Shown piece after piece: positions 22,948 through 33,461 of a DNA stretch of 64,000 nucleotides. The DNA comes from Staphylotrichum longicolle (taxonomy: Eukaryota > Ascomycota > Sordariomycetes > Sordariales > Chaetomiaceae). The notes beneath the pieces are model-generated. The model ran no database searches and was not told where the DNA came from. It saw only the letters and a list, made by a program, of their open reading frames with translations. The position numbers and the translations under genes were made by a program. Location of the stretch: NCBI GenBank assembly GCA_019096155.1, contig JAHCVI010000001.1, positions 5,270,001-5,334,000 of the forward strand. Reading direction: 5' to 3'. Position 1 is the stretch's first letter; each line of letters opens with the position of its first letter.

Positions 22948-25902
22948 ATGGACGTCCAGACGGAGCCCTCCGGCCCCGCGGTGATGGCGCCGACGGTGCC
23001 GCCTCCTCCAAGCATGGCGTCGGCCCAGATCCAACCTGAAGCGTCTCCGGCCGGTGCCATCAAACGCAGGGCTCCAATCGCCTGCCGAAGGTGCGTGTTT
23101 CGTCCAATTGCACTGTCACAGTCTCGGCGGGTTCCGTTCTCACAAACTGCCACCGGCTCACCCTGGTACATACCCGGACGCTTGTAGAGCATGCTAGATC
23201 TGACCCGTAATGCCAGATGCCGCCGGATGAGGAGCAAATGCCTGCATGAGAAGGCGACGCCTCCGTGTCGATCTTGCCTCGACGCCGGCCTTGGTGCCAG
23301 TGACTGGTAAGACTGTTTGTGTGTTTCTTGGCAACGGCCCCGGGTCGATTTGCCCAGCTGCAGGCCTCGATTCCCTTCTCCAGTAAATTGTCATCGATGC
23401 TGATTTTATGACCTCCAAGTGTCTTTCCGGTACGCGGCCAGCCAGACCAGGACCGCGAGTACCGGCACCCTCGGCTGAGAGCCGACAAGAGCAAGAAGCG
23501 GGAAGCAGCCAAGCTCCGTCGTGAGAGCCTAGACGCACCGGCCCTGCTCCGCTCGAACTTGCCCGGAGCTGCTGGGCTCACAAAGGGCGCCGATGACTGG
23601 GATCTGCTGCCCCCGCTGCCCGAGATCATCGAGGCTGTCAACAAGTTTACGCGCCACTACTTTCAGCTAGGCTTCATCCCGAAGCAGCTGTTCCCCGAAC
23701 GACTTCGGACCCAGCACCGGTCCGTCAGTGTCTTCTTCCTGTTGGGCATTCTAGGCGTCTCAGCGCGGCTGACACCACCATTGGTGGAGCGGTATGGGAG
23801 TGCCGTCAAGGCATCTGAAGTGTTCATGGAGCGTGCCTCGGCACTCGCTCAGCATGAGCTATACAGAGAGCCGACTCTCGAGAGGTGCCAGGCATTTTAT
23901 CTTTTGAGTATCGCGCAGCAAGGGAGCGGGATGAAGCACAGGAGTTCCGTAAGACGTTTCTCCTCCCGGCAAGGTGTTATGTGAGGGCCGTCTAACAGGT
24001 TGCCAGATCAATATGGCGATTTCCATGCGGATGGCGACTTTGATGCAGTTGCACAGGGAGGAAACATATGTCATTCCAAGTCCAACAAAGGAGCTGGTAA
24101 TACGCGCCGAGTCTGCGCGGCGAACCTTGGTAAGTTTGGAGATCTCGTTTGGTCAGCCCTGCGAGGCTGACACGTTCGTCGCAGTGGATGCTACACAGCC
24201 AGGACAATCTGCATTCGGGGCCACGGGCCCCGGTGCTGCTGTCGGCGAGCGACATCACGGCGTTGCTCCCCAGCAACGAGGAGGACTTTGCGAACGCACG
24301 TGAACCAAAGTCGAGAGCAGCGCTTGAGGACACGCCTCCTGCCGTGGAGAATCCGGCTCTGGTCGCCGATGAAGGGCGCTCTCTATTTGCCACACTCATC
24401 CAAGCTCATCACTTCTGGGGAGCCATATACCGACGAGCCATCAATAACAACAAGAGTCCTCGGCCATGGGAGCCAGACAGCGAGTATGCCAAAATGGAGA
24501 GACGCCTCGCCGAATGGGAAGCTGGTCTTCCAAACGACTATCGCTGGAGCAATCTCCTTCTCAAGGGGCATAAGCACGAAGGCCAGGATCTGGTATGTCG
24601 TGATTTCGCTCTGCTCTCTGCGCCTCGACAATACTAACTTATTACCATAGGCCTATCTAGGCGTCACCATGATTACCCGCCTTTGCAACATCGTCATCCG
24701 CAAGGCACATTTGCATGAGTGAGAAAACATGCGCCCTTTGTCCTGTCTGGTGGCGTGGCTAATAAGTGACTCTTAGCATATTATCCAACGATAACAGATC
24801 CCGTTCTGACCGCGTTTTGGACCGATATGGCACACAAAATCTTCTGGAACGTGAATATCCTCTACGAGCAAATCGAGACACAATACGCCCGATCAGTCTC
24901 CAGATGAAGGCCCAGGAGCACAGATGGCCGTAAGAACCATTGGGCCGGATAGCATGACGTTCAGATGCTGACAAGGCCGTCGGCAGGCATTTTGTGTCTA
25001 TACTTGCGGTTTCTTGGCATGCTATGCGTGCAAGTTTCCACACAGTAAGCTCTGCTGCTCTCCCTCAAGATGTCGAAGACTGATCGAAAGAGACACTAAC
25101 GTTCGTCGAGTCTGCCCTGACCTCTCTGTTGCCCGCAATGCCCCGTCGATGGTCCAGCGGATCCTCAACATATTGTCTGAGAGCAAGAATATCTGGCCTC
25201 TCGCCTCTCGGTGGTATGACCATTTAGAGAGATTCTACAAATCCCCCAACGTTACGACGGTCGGGACCGAGGGCAGCATGGCCGACAGCGTAAGTAGCTC
25301 AAGTCCGCGCAGCTGAGAGCCTACACGAGTTCCTGACGCTGTCCTTACAGAAAGAACCAATCCCCCACGTCCTGCACCCTACGGGCAATCGCCCACCTGT
25401 GAAGCCAATCCAACCACGCATCGTGGCTCCAGTCCCAGACGAAAAGAATGGCATTCCAACCCAGAGCCCAAACCTGCCCATGCTCAGTCTTGCGCCGCAG
25501 CAGCAGGCCGTCGCAGCCATGTATCCCGAGCCGGGCATGCGGGTGCCCGTCCCACAGCAGGGCCAGAATCAAGCCCAACAAGGCGTGCCCTCTCACGGGG
25601 CACACGGGCCGCCGCATGTCGTGGGACCGAGACCGACCACCGACGGCTTGGGCTTGCTGATCGAGGCTTTCGACACACACCAGACCACACCTGCGCCGGT
25701 GCCGGGAACGACGAGCGCCCCGCCTCCGCATCCGCCAGGGGCGGTGTATGACCCGCACACGGCGCCGCAGCAGTACTATGCGCAGCCGGCGCTGGCGATG
25801 AATGACGGGTATGAACACGAGTTAGGGTACTACATGTCGGACACGGTACAGCCGGTGATGCAGCACAGTTGGGCAGCCAACGGGGATATGTATGGGTATT
25901 AA
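22948..25902 (+). CDS. Zn(II)2Cys6 transcription factor with fungal-specific TF domain
   Basis: Exons read 22948-23090, 23217-23306, 23420-23948, 24007-24129, 24185-24592, 24651-24718, about 24777-24929, 24991-25049, about 25111-25289 and 25351-25902. The zinc cluster CRRCRRMRSKC...CRSC...C starts at residue 46 and is split by two introns. A basic linker (RHPRLRADKSKKREAAK) follows, then a fungal TF domain with HYFQLGFIPKQLFPERL, SARRTLWMLHSQDNLHSG and GAQMAAFCVYTCGFLACY. The C-terminal ~180 residues are Pro/Gln-rich, a likely activation region. The layout resembles the FacB/Cat8-like carbon-source regulators, but I do not assign a target. Exon 7 cannot be read in one frame: conserved segments occupy three frames in succession, requiring two extra single bases. 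This could be sequence error or a lesion. Confidence 0.82.
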
Positions 25903-26415
25903 GGCTCCGGCTAAGTTTATGCGTGGGCTTTGTGTTTTGAGAATAGCGGTGGGAGTTTTATGCCCGGCCTGGTATGTTGGTCAGTGGCTGGTTTTGGGAA
26001 GGGATGGGAAGAGAGGGCTCTCCGTTGCTTTCGCGGGCGGGATCTTGTTTTTGTTACTGGCAATCGGGGGGTTACACAATACTTGGGAATCGCAATAAAA
26101 GGACAGCAACCCATCGTGGGCTGTCTACAGGACGTAATACATGAAAGGGGGATTTCTGTTGGTGCAGAAAGAAAGCTTGCGCATGCGAACTGAATTCCCC
26201 CAGGGGCCAGTGCCTTTTCAGCATCCCTTTATATGCACTTACGGGGGCGCCATTTTCAGGGATCGCGATAACGCGCGTTATCTCCGATTATCCCGACCCT
26301 CTGGCAACTTTCGTCATTGCGAAACGCCGAGCGCAACGGTTTTACCTCGACACACAGCCGCGTCCTGGGCTTTTTTGATTTTTGCCCATCGTTTTGTTCG
26401 AGATTAAATCGAGCC
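25903..26415. other. Intergenic region between the Zn2Cys6 regulator and the ISD11 gene
   Basis: No gene seen. It holds the 3' end of the regulator and the short ISD11 promoter, including an AT-rich palindromic patch with repeated GCGATAAC/CGTTATC around 26,264-26,290. Confidence 0.5.
26094..26099 (+). terminator. Candidate polyadenylation signal AATAAA
   Basis: AATAAA lies about 190 bases after the stop codon of the Zn2Cys6 regulator, a suitable position for mRNA 3'-end formation. Support is positional only. Confidence 0.3.
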
Positions 26416-27167
26416 ATGTCTGCCGTACAGGCAGCAGCCAGGCCGGAGTCGGCGCAAAAGGTGCTGTCGCTGGTATGTCTCGCTCTCTCTCTCTCTCTCG
26501 TCCTTCTCCCTCTCCTGCATCCTCCGTTCCAGCCCGGGCCGCGCGCGGCGTGTGTGTGTGCGCGCGCGCGGGTTTGGAGTGGGAAGGTGTTGGGAATGAT
26601 GGTCTTGAGGATGGCGGTGGTGGCAGTGTGCTAACTGGGAATTTTTTTTCTTCGCGCCGATTGCAGTACCGACAGCTCCTCCGCCAGGGCAACCAGTTCT
26701 CGGCCTACAACTTCCGCGAGTATGCCAAGCGCCGGACGAGGGACGCGTTCCGGGAGAATAAGGGCGTGAGGACCGCGGAGGGTGCAGGAGCTGGTGCAGA
26801 AGGGTTGAAGGATTTGCAGATGCTCAAGGTGCGACTCCATTTGTCGGGGAGGATGCGGTTTGGTTTGGGTCTTGGGGCGGTTGCGACTGACATGAAGCTG
26901 TTCGGTTTGTGCGGTTCAGCGCCAGACGGTGATCAGCCAGTTTTACCAGAGGATATAGGCTTGTGGTCGAAGGCGGGATATTCGGTATGTGGGAGGGTTG
27001 GGTCATGGCATCATGGGCGGGAAAGTGCTGACTGTTTTGTGCAGGGCAAGGATGAGCCAGGCCACGGCGAGACCATGAGGCAGAAGGACACTGGGTGAGT
27101 CGATCTTCAGTTTTGGGGTCAAGACTTTGTCAGAAGGGAATGCTGATTTGGAAACAGCTGGGATTGA
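26416..27167 (+). CDS. ISD11: LYR-motif protein Isd11 (Fe-S cluster biogenesis), with apparent frame slips
   Basis: Five exons are inferred: 26416-26472, 26667-26828, 26920-26984, 27045-27094 and 27158-27167. Isd11 binds and stabilises the cysteine desulfurase Nfs1 in the mitochondrial matrix. The LYR motif spans the first splice junction (VLSL|YRQLLRQGNQF). It is followed by SAYNFREYAKRRTRDAF and the conserved MLK|RQTVISQFYQ block, and the C-terminus reads GKDEPGHGETMRQKDTGWD. Exon 3 is odd: after FYQ the frame hits a stop, while the next conserved piece RLVVEGG lies in the second frame, and only the third frame fits the downstream splice phase. Two surplus bases would explain this. Because Isd11 is usually essential, base-call error is more likely than loss. 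Intron 1 (194 bases) carries CT and TG/CG repeats. Confidence 0.8.
26483..26499. repeat. CT dinucleotide microsatellite in ISD11 intron 1
   Basis: About eight CT units lie just after the donor site of intron 1. They add to the pyrimidine-rich character of the intron and may vary in length between strains. Confidence 0.8.
26549..26570. repeat. Alternating purine-pyrimidine TG/CG tract
   Basis: A (TG)5 run passes directly into a (CG)5 run with unbroken purine-pyrimidine alternation over 22 bases. A GCGCGC patch lies just upstream. Such tracts can adopt Z-form DNA. It lies inside ISD11 intron 1. Confidence 0.8.
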
Positions 27168-28011
27168 GCTTGTCCTGTGCTTCAAGACAGTTCCACCGCG
27201 GCCACCGCTGGAGGTCATGTCTTCATCACCGGCGCCGCCGGTGTGTGTAGACTAACTAGCCCAAGGGACGGGAACCCGATTCCGGTGCCCGCAGGGTCTG
27301 AAATGGACAACCAGCGCTGAGAAACGGGTCTTCAGGAGTTGGGGCGCTGGGAATGGCAGGCCAGGGTCTTGCAGCACTTGACAGCTTCGTTTCCAACGGC
27401 ATCTCGGGCCATCTTCTCTATTGTACTATATGATTAACCTCCCAGCTGTCAGTTCTGTGTCCTCGCCGTAACCAGCAGTCAGTGTATATGTTTCTGCCCT
27501 CATCTTGTGATGTTTTGCCTTGTCTTTGGACAGTTTGCTGTTTCTTAACGGGGTGGATGGTACAAGCTCAATAAGCCATATAGTACCGTAAGCGAGCAAC
27601 GTGCATCCATGTTTGCGATAAGGAAGCGCAACTCAATCTGTCGCGGTTCGCGACAGTGTTTCGACAGCTTCATCGCGCCCACATCCTTTTGCCCATCATC
27701 ACATCACTTGCACAACATTGATTCGCACTTTCTTGTCCGTGCCAATTCAAGCACCTGTGAAACCCCTCCTCGACGCATTGTCCCGTCATTCCCCTCTCAA
27801 CCTTGTGGCAACGCATCCATCTCCAGCATCGAACCCTCAGCTGCACAACATCTACGTGCGCGCGCTGAACATTTTCAATACGGACTGTTTCTGGCTACAC
27901 GATAAATTCCAGATATTTTGGGTCTTTCTGGGTTTTCCGTGGAATTGTTGGCCGGGGTGGAAGTGGACACAACGCAACCCCCCTCTGATCTGAGCTCTCG
28001 CAATCGTCGCG
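27168..28011. other. Intergenic region between ISD11 and the acidic-protein gene
   Basis: No supported gene. It contains the ISD11 3' end and the promoter and leader of the next gene. A 98-residue frame at 27,609-27,905 lacks features. Confidence 0.55.
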
Positions 28012-30206
28012 ATGCAGCGGCCGGTAAGTCTAGCTTCTTCAGACGGTGATCATTCCGAGTTTGACTGACAGCGCATTGTCACCAGCAACTCCGGACCGCG
28101 ACTCAAACCCGTCGCAGCGCTCGCGCCGGCTATCCAGAACCCGACGATTTTGAAGGTGCGTTGCTCCTTATGGAACACTGAAGGTCTGGGCACGGACTGA
28201 CCCCGACTTTCTGAACCCGTACAGGCCTTCCCGTTCGGCAATGGCGCCAGGAATGGGTGAACGTCGCCCCGTCGATGCAGCAAGAGGCAACCCAGCAGGG
28301 TGACCGCTGGGCTGTTGAACTTCCGTTCGGCATGCCGCGAGAATCGCATCTTCTCCCACAGCACACCCAAGAGCTGCTCCGCGCCGCCAGATCCGGCCGA
28401 CTCTACAAGCGCGCTGCACCAACAGAAGAAGAGGACGCCGACATCGAACTCGACGCCCCTAAGGGGGAGAAGAAGGACTGGGAGCCCCCGAACGATGGGT
28501 ACATGGTCAAGATGTGGAAGCAGGTGCCCCGCAACGCCGAAAGTCCCACGATATCCCACCTGGCGAAGCGGCACAAGAACACAGTCACGCTCGCTTCGAG
28601 AGCAGCTGTCCCACAGGTGGCAGGGCCAACCGTGATTCGAGCCACCGTCCGTCGGATTGACGCAGCCGGCAACCCCTACGAGCAAACCGTTACCCTTGCG
28701 GAAGGGCAGCAAGTTGAAGGCGAGATCATCTCTACCACCGTTGTGCCAGCGACGGCGGCAGCGCAAACGGGGCTGCCCCTGCAGCAGGCAACGCCAGTCA
28801 GGAGAAGGCCCCCACCACCCAAGCGGAAGGCTAAGGGAGCTGGACGTGGTCGCAAGAAGGGAAAGCTCCCCCTGCCAGTACCCTTACCGGCAACAAGGTC
28901 TCAGGCCACGGGTGCAGATGGGGCACCCATCAAGCCTGAGGACACTGGCGCTGATGTGAGTTTTCTCCTAGACCCTACCTCGAAATCGGCTGCTGGAATG
29001 CTAATTGTCGTGCAGGAGCCGGGAATCAAAATCGAGGACACTGAAGACAGCGCAAACCAAGACAGCGAGATGGTTGATGTGTCGGGTATGCCGTCCGATG
29101 ACGAAGAAGGCGATGGCGGCGAAGGTGACGAAGAAGAGGAGGAAGGAGACGATGAAGCCGGCGATGATGATGGAGTCGATGTCTCCAACCTCGAAGATGC
29201 CAACGGAGACACCGTGGACCAGGACGCTGAGGACTCGGAGATGTCAGAGGTTATCCAACCCAGCTCCGTTGAGGAACCTGACGAATCCCGTCCTCCTCCG
29301 GAAGAAGTGGAGGAGGTCACCATATCCAAGGTCCGCTTCCAGCCACCGAGCCTCGCTAATCTTGGGCCGCAACTCGCTTCTTCGAGGATTGAGGGAAGTC
29401 CGTTGAAGAACGTCATGATTCTGTCACCAACCGAACCCTCGCCATTGGTCTCGCCACACGCGACAAGCACATCCTTTCCCGCGTCCAGCTACCTGGAAGT
29501 GCAGTCTAGCACAGTGTCGATGGATGTGGATTCGGGAACCACCGTCAGCCAAACACTTGTGGCCGAGGGTTCTGTACAGGGAATACTCCCTTCGTTGAGG
29601 GACAATATAAAATCCGAACCGCATGCGAGCCCGGCCACAGAAGCATCCATCCCACCAGCAGAAGTAACCACACCAGCACCCGCTGAGGAAGCGACGGAAA
29701 CCCCAGCAAGTGCAGCGGACCAACCACAAGGCGCCCCAGAGCTTGAATCCGCCGTCCCTTCCACCATGGAGACGTCAGACCCCCCGGCCGAAACCGCCTC
29801 CACTCCCCAAGCCAAACCCGAACCCGAGCCGGAGCCGGAGCGCATGGAAACTGAACCTGACGTCTCCCTCCAACCACCCGACTCCCCGGCCCTTCTTCCG
29901 ACAGTGACCGAGGATGAAGACGACGGGCTCAATCTCCTCGGCAGCCTCGAGCGGGAGCTCGACCGTCAAGAGGGCGCTAGCAACGTCAGCAGCGGTTCGA
30001 ATAGCAAAGCCAAGGTCACGCCTGAGCCGGCGGCAGCGGCAGCGGCAGCAGAGGCGGCAGCAGCACCAGAAGCATCAACCGCAGAGGCGACAGATGCTCC
30101 TCCCGCCGCCGCCAACGCGGAGGCTCAAGAACCTGCTCCCGCTGGTGCGCCTCATGAGACTCTGGAAGGTGCTGCTGTTACAGAAGAACCGGTTGGCAGT
30201 TCATAG
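28012..30206 (+). CDS. Conserved-looking fungal protein, acidic and low-complexity, possibly nuclear (function unknown)
   Basis: Exons 28012-28023, 28086-28155, 28225-28955 and 29016-30206 join in phase (667 residues). I do not recognise a named domain. The first ~130 residues look globular and conserved in style (YPEPDDFEGLPVRQWRQEWVN, WEPPNDGYMVKMWKQVPR). A Pro-Lys-Arg block, PPPPKRKAKGAGRGRKKGK (about 205-223), resembles an AT-hook or nuclear localisation signal. A Glu/Asp-rich segment (about 275-340) follows, then a Pro/Glu/Ala/Thr-rich tail with EPEPEPE and poly-Ala runs. The start MQRP is a four-codon exon, chosen because it precedes a canonical GTAAGT donor and the phases match. Intron 3 (60 bases, 28956-29015) is in frame without a stop. 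The composition suggests a chromatin or nuclear factor; that is inference. Confidence 0.72.
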
Positions 30207-31387
30207 GAAAGAAGGCCCCGGGGCTTAGTTGCTATTTTGGTTTGATCTGCGGTTCTATTTTGGTTGTGGGCGGATGGGTTGTGCGACAGGGGCAGTTATG
30301 CGCGCAATTGGGATCAACCTTCCTGTCTACTTGTTGGGGTTCAGTCTGGAAAGGGGCTGCAGCAGATACGGCGTTGGATGTATTCAACTTGGATAGTGAG
30401 TGTTTTGCCGCGCTTGGCCGTGGTACCATGACTTAAAGAGTGGTCACCGGATGGATAGTTCACTGGTTGGTTCCAAAATGGATTTCGGGCGTTGTAACCG
30501 CAAGATGGGAAGAAGGGGCAGTTGTTTTAACTTGTATTACTAAAACTGAGTATCACTAGACAGGAGCACAGAGGAGGAAGATCGCCTGGATGGTCCCCGT
30601 GGTTTTGTCGACAATTTTCCTATTTGTCAAGGGAGACGTGACAGGCGACGTACTATATAGAACCTGTCCCAGCAACACCTTCTCTCCAAGGATCCTATAA
30701 TCTCTGTGCAACGACGGCCCAGTAATCCCCTCATTGCCCGGCCCCAACTGGTCGAATCTTGGCTTTGGTGTTGCTCCTCTCGTCACCCTCCCCACTGCCA
30801 AATACCCTCACCACCACCACCCAAAATTGAAGAGCAGTGGAGCCAGAGAGGCAAAAACATACAACACCGAGGATTCCCCAGTCGTCACCGACCTGAGTAC
30901 TGATTCGGCGGTCGCCAGTTTATCTAGGGGAGAGCGGACGGGATCCCGAGTTTTCTGGTGCCTATGGCCGTATGTGTTTGTTGAGGACGGAGGTCGGGTT
31001 TATCTCGCTTGGGAGGCTGGTTTTCTTGGACAGGAGGAAACTTTGATATTTCGGCTCAGATGATAACAGGTACAACACATGCATGTGACTTTGCTCCACG
31101 AGACGCAAGCCATCCAACGCAAAGGGTATATGAATAGAGGAAAAAATCCAATCGTACATACGGAGAATACAGGTTATACAGAGAAAGGCGTTGTGCCTAC
31201 ACCAAGTCTAGTCTTTTTTTACCCCTTGGCTCAAAAAAGTCATTAATCACATCTGGAGAAACGCCGCTGCTGAGATGACACCCGGCCGCTGGAAAGAAAC
31301 AGGTAAGAAAACAGATGGCTGAAGTAGAGTCAACGTGACTGTGGATAGTGTGTGAAACAAGAGAAAAAACGGGGGGGGGGGCGGGTA
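30207..31387. other. Convergent intergenic region with a G-run
   Basis: It separates the 3' ends of two convergent genes. No gene is supported. An 11-base G homopolymer lies at 31371-31381, next to a hairpin at the palmitoyltransferase stop codon. Confidence 0.55.
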
Positions 31388-31396
31388 TCACCCGCC
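31380..31396. repeat. GC-rich hairpin overlapping a stop codon
   Basis: GGCGGGT and ACCCGCC are perfect inverted repeats of seven bases around a three-base loop. The loop and right arm include the TGA stop of the palmitoyltransferase gene on the minus strand (31388-31390). An 11-G run abuts the left arm. Confidence 0.7.
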
Positions 31397-33461
31397 GCCC
31401 CCCAGAACGGAGTTCGCGGCCTTCCGCAGTGAAACGGGGCCCAAAAATCCAGTACGCGGCTGTTGAGCCTGTGGTGTAACGTCCTGCATCTCGACGCCCT
31501 CCTTCGAGTCCACCTCCCGCCGGGGAGCGGGACGGTGAGCCCTCCGGTGGGTGCCCAGCCGCTGGTCGCCGTCGACGTACGCGTTCTTGAACCGGTAGTA
31601 GGTCGGCGGGCGGGCGCGGCACAGCACGACGAACCAGTTCTTGAACCAGCCGCCCTGCGTGAAGGCGCGGTATCGATCCTTCTTGAGGAACTTGTGCGAG
31701 TTGAGGTACTCGCGCGTCGTCTCTCCCCGCGCCATGAGGAAGATGTGGTATCCCATCAACGCGGCAGGGTAGAGGAAGGCGATGAAGCCGTAGATGACCA
31801 TGGCAAAGGGCACGCGAAAGTGGTCGATGGCTTCGCCGATCGAGGTGCCCTCCGAGTTCTTGTAGACGTAGATCTGGGCGAGCGATGCGCCAGAGAGGTA
31901 AAGCGCAAGAAGTGTGGCGCTGCTGATGAAGGTAAAGAAATAGCGGTAGTTGCGGCGGCCCACGCAGTTGTTGAGCCAGACGCAGTGATGGTCTTGGGTC
32001 TCGACGCAGTTGTCGCACAGGCGGCAGTGGTGGGCACGAGGAGGCCGCCAGATATTGCATGTCTTGCAGTACTTGGTGGGCACCTCCATCGCGGCGGTTG
32101 CTGGGTCGGTGGACTTGACCAGAGCCCATTCCGTCGTCGGAGGCGCAAGCCTGAGAGGATCCTCGTTCTCGTCCTGAGGAGGAAAACGATGCACGTTTCG
32201 GGGAAGGATCTAGGGCACTGTTAGTATTCGGAGTGGTGGTTGGTTCGGGTGTGGGGACGCTTACTCCCGGATCGGTGACAGATGCGTGGAAAAAGGACGA
32301 CATGCAGATGAAAAAGACATAAGCGAAAGTGATGGGTATCGCGGGAGACATGTTGCGCCATATCCACGGCGCTGAGAAAATAAAGAACAAAATGGCAGGG
32401 ATGGCGACAAGAGCTCCTGTCGCGATGTTGACAGGACGATGCCTGGTGTTCTGTAACCGGCCCCCTAGGCAAAAGACTGTGTTGCCCTGGAAGTACTCGT
32501 AATTGTGGCCCAACCCGGGCTTATTCTGCTCCTTGGGGGGTGCCTTTCCATCTCGGGTGCTGGGTGGTAGCTGAGGGGACGAGGCGAGAGATTCCAGCTT
32601 TTCGCCGCCCTGCATCTCTCGATTGCCGCTGCTGGACTCCATCCTTTGCAGGAGGAAGCTAGATCGCAGAGAATGGGGAGTGCGGACCGGGGTGGGCGCA
32701 TTCGCGCCCGCTTTGTATGCCTTGTTGATGTCGAGAGTGAGATTCCTTGCAGCTTCCGGTTTCCTCTGCAGCGGTCGTACGCTATCTGCCATGCTCGATG
32801 CAGGGTGATGGCCATGCGTCGGACTCGTGTTTGCTGTTCTGCGACCGTAGGTTTCCTGCTCGGTAAACTCGGTGCCCCGGGAAGGAGGCGGTTGCATTTC
32901 CCCTTCGTCACCTGAGTGCATGCCTGCCTGGGGCCCTTGATTCGAAACAATGCTGTCTCTGTTGTTGTCACCAACGTCATCATGTGGCCCGATCTGGCGA
33001 TTCATCGTCGTCGGCCTTGTGATTCCGCGTTGCGCTTGCAGCCTTTGCGAGCTCATGGGGCGAAAAAAGGCATGCGACGTGAGGGTCGGGACATGGCTCC
33101 TGCTCATCGCGCTTGCCGGCCGCGCCCCCAGCGATGAACTGCCGACGCTCCCGGCAACACTCCCCCTCTTGCCAGACAGGCCGCGGCGCAGAGATGACCC
33201 TTGAGCCCAAGGGGTCCGCTGCGAAACGCCTGTTCTTGCGGTCCCTGGACGTGAGGTGCCTTCGGAATAGAGGGCACTCTTCCTCTGGCTTCCCGTGCCC
33301 TGTTGCGCGTCGGACTCTCCACCATCTTCGGTCATGATATCGGTCATCCGCGAGGATATGACGCTGGGAGGGCCGCGCTCAGAGCGTGGGAACTGGGGAA
33401 AACTATCATCGTTGTTCGCGGCGGGAGAGAGGGCCCGCGGCGCTCCCTCTCCAGAGGCCAT
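31388..33461 (-). CDS. ERF2: DHHC palmitoyltransferase, Erf2-type
   Basis: Two exons, 33461-32265 and 32209-31388, are separated by a 55-base intron (672 residues). Erf2 with Erf4/Shr5 attaches palmitate to Ras and other proteins on the ER or Golgi. Residues 1 to about 310 are Ser/Thr/Gly/Arg-rich and disordered. Two membrane helices follow (IATGALVAIPAILFFIFSAP and PITFAYVFFICMSSFF), then DPGILPRN. The Cys-rich domain comes next, with CKTCNIWRPPRAHHC and the catalytic DHHC in TQDHHCVWLNNCVGRRNYR. Two more helices, the TTxE motif (GETTREYLNSHKF) and NWFVVLCRARPP complete the fold. The protein is longer than yeast Erf2 (359) because of the N-terminal tail, usual for Sordariomycetes. The C-terminus ends in Gly residues. 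Confidence 0.93.

Noticed and set aside
22948..25902. Calling the Zn2Cys6 regulator a pseudogene
   Set aside because: Both flanks of the slip remain conserved at protein level and the pattern recurs in an essential gene, so sequence error is at least as likely.
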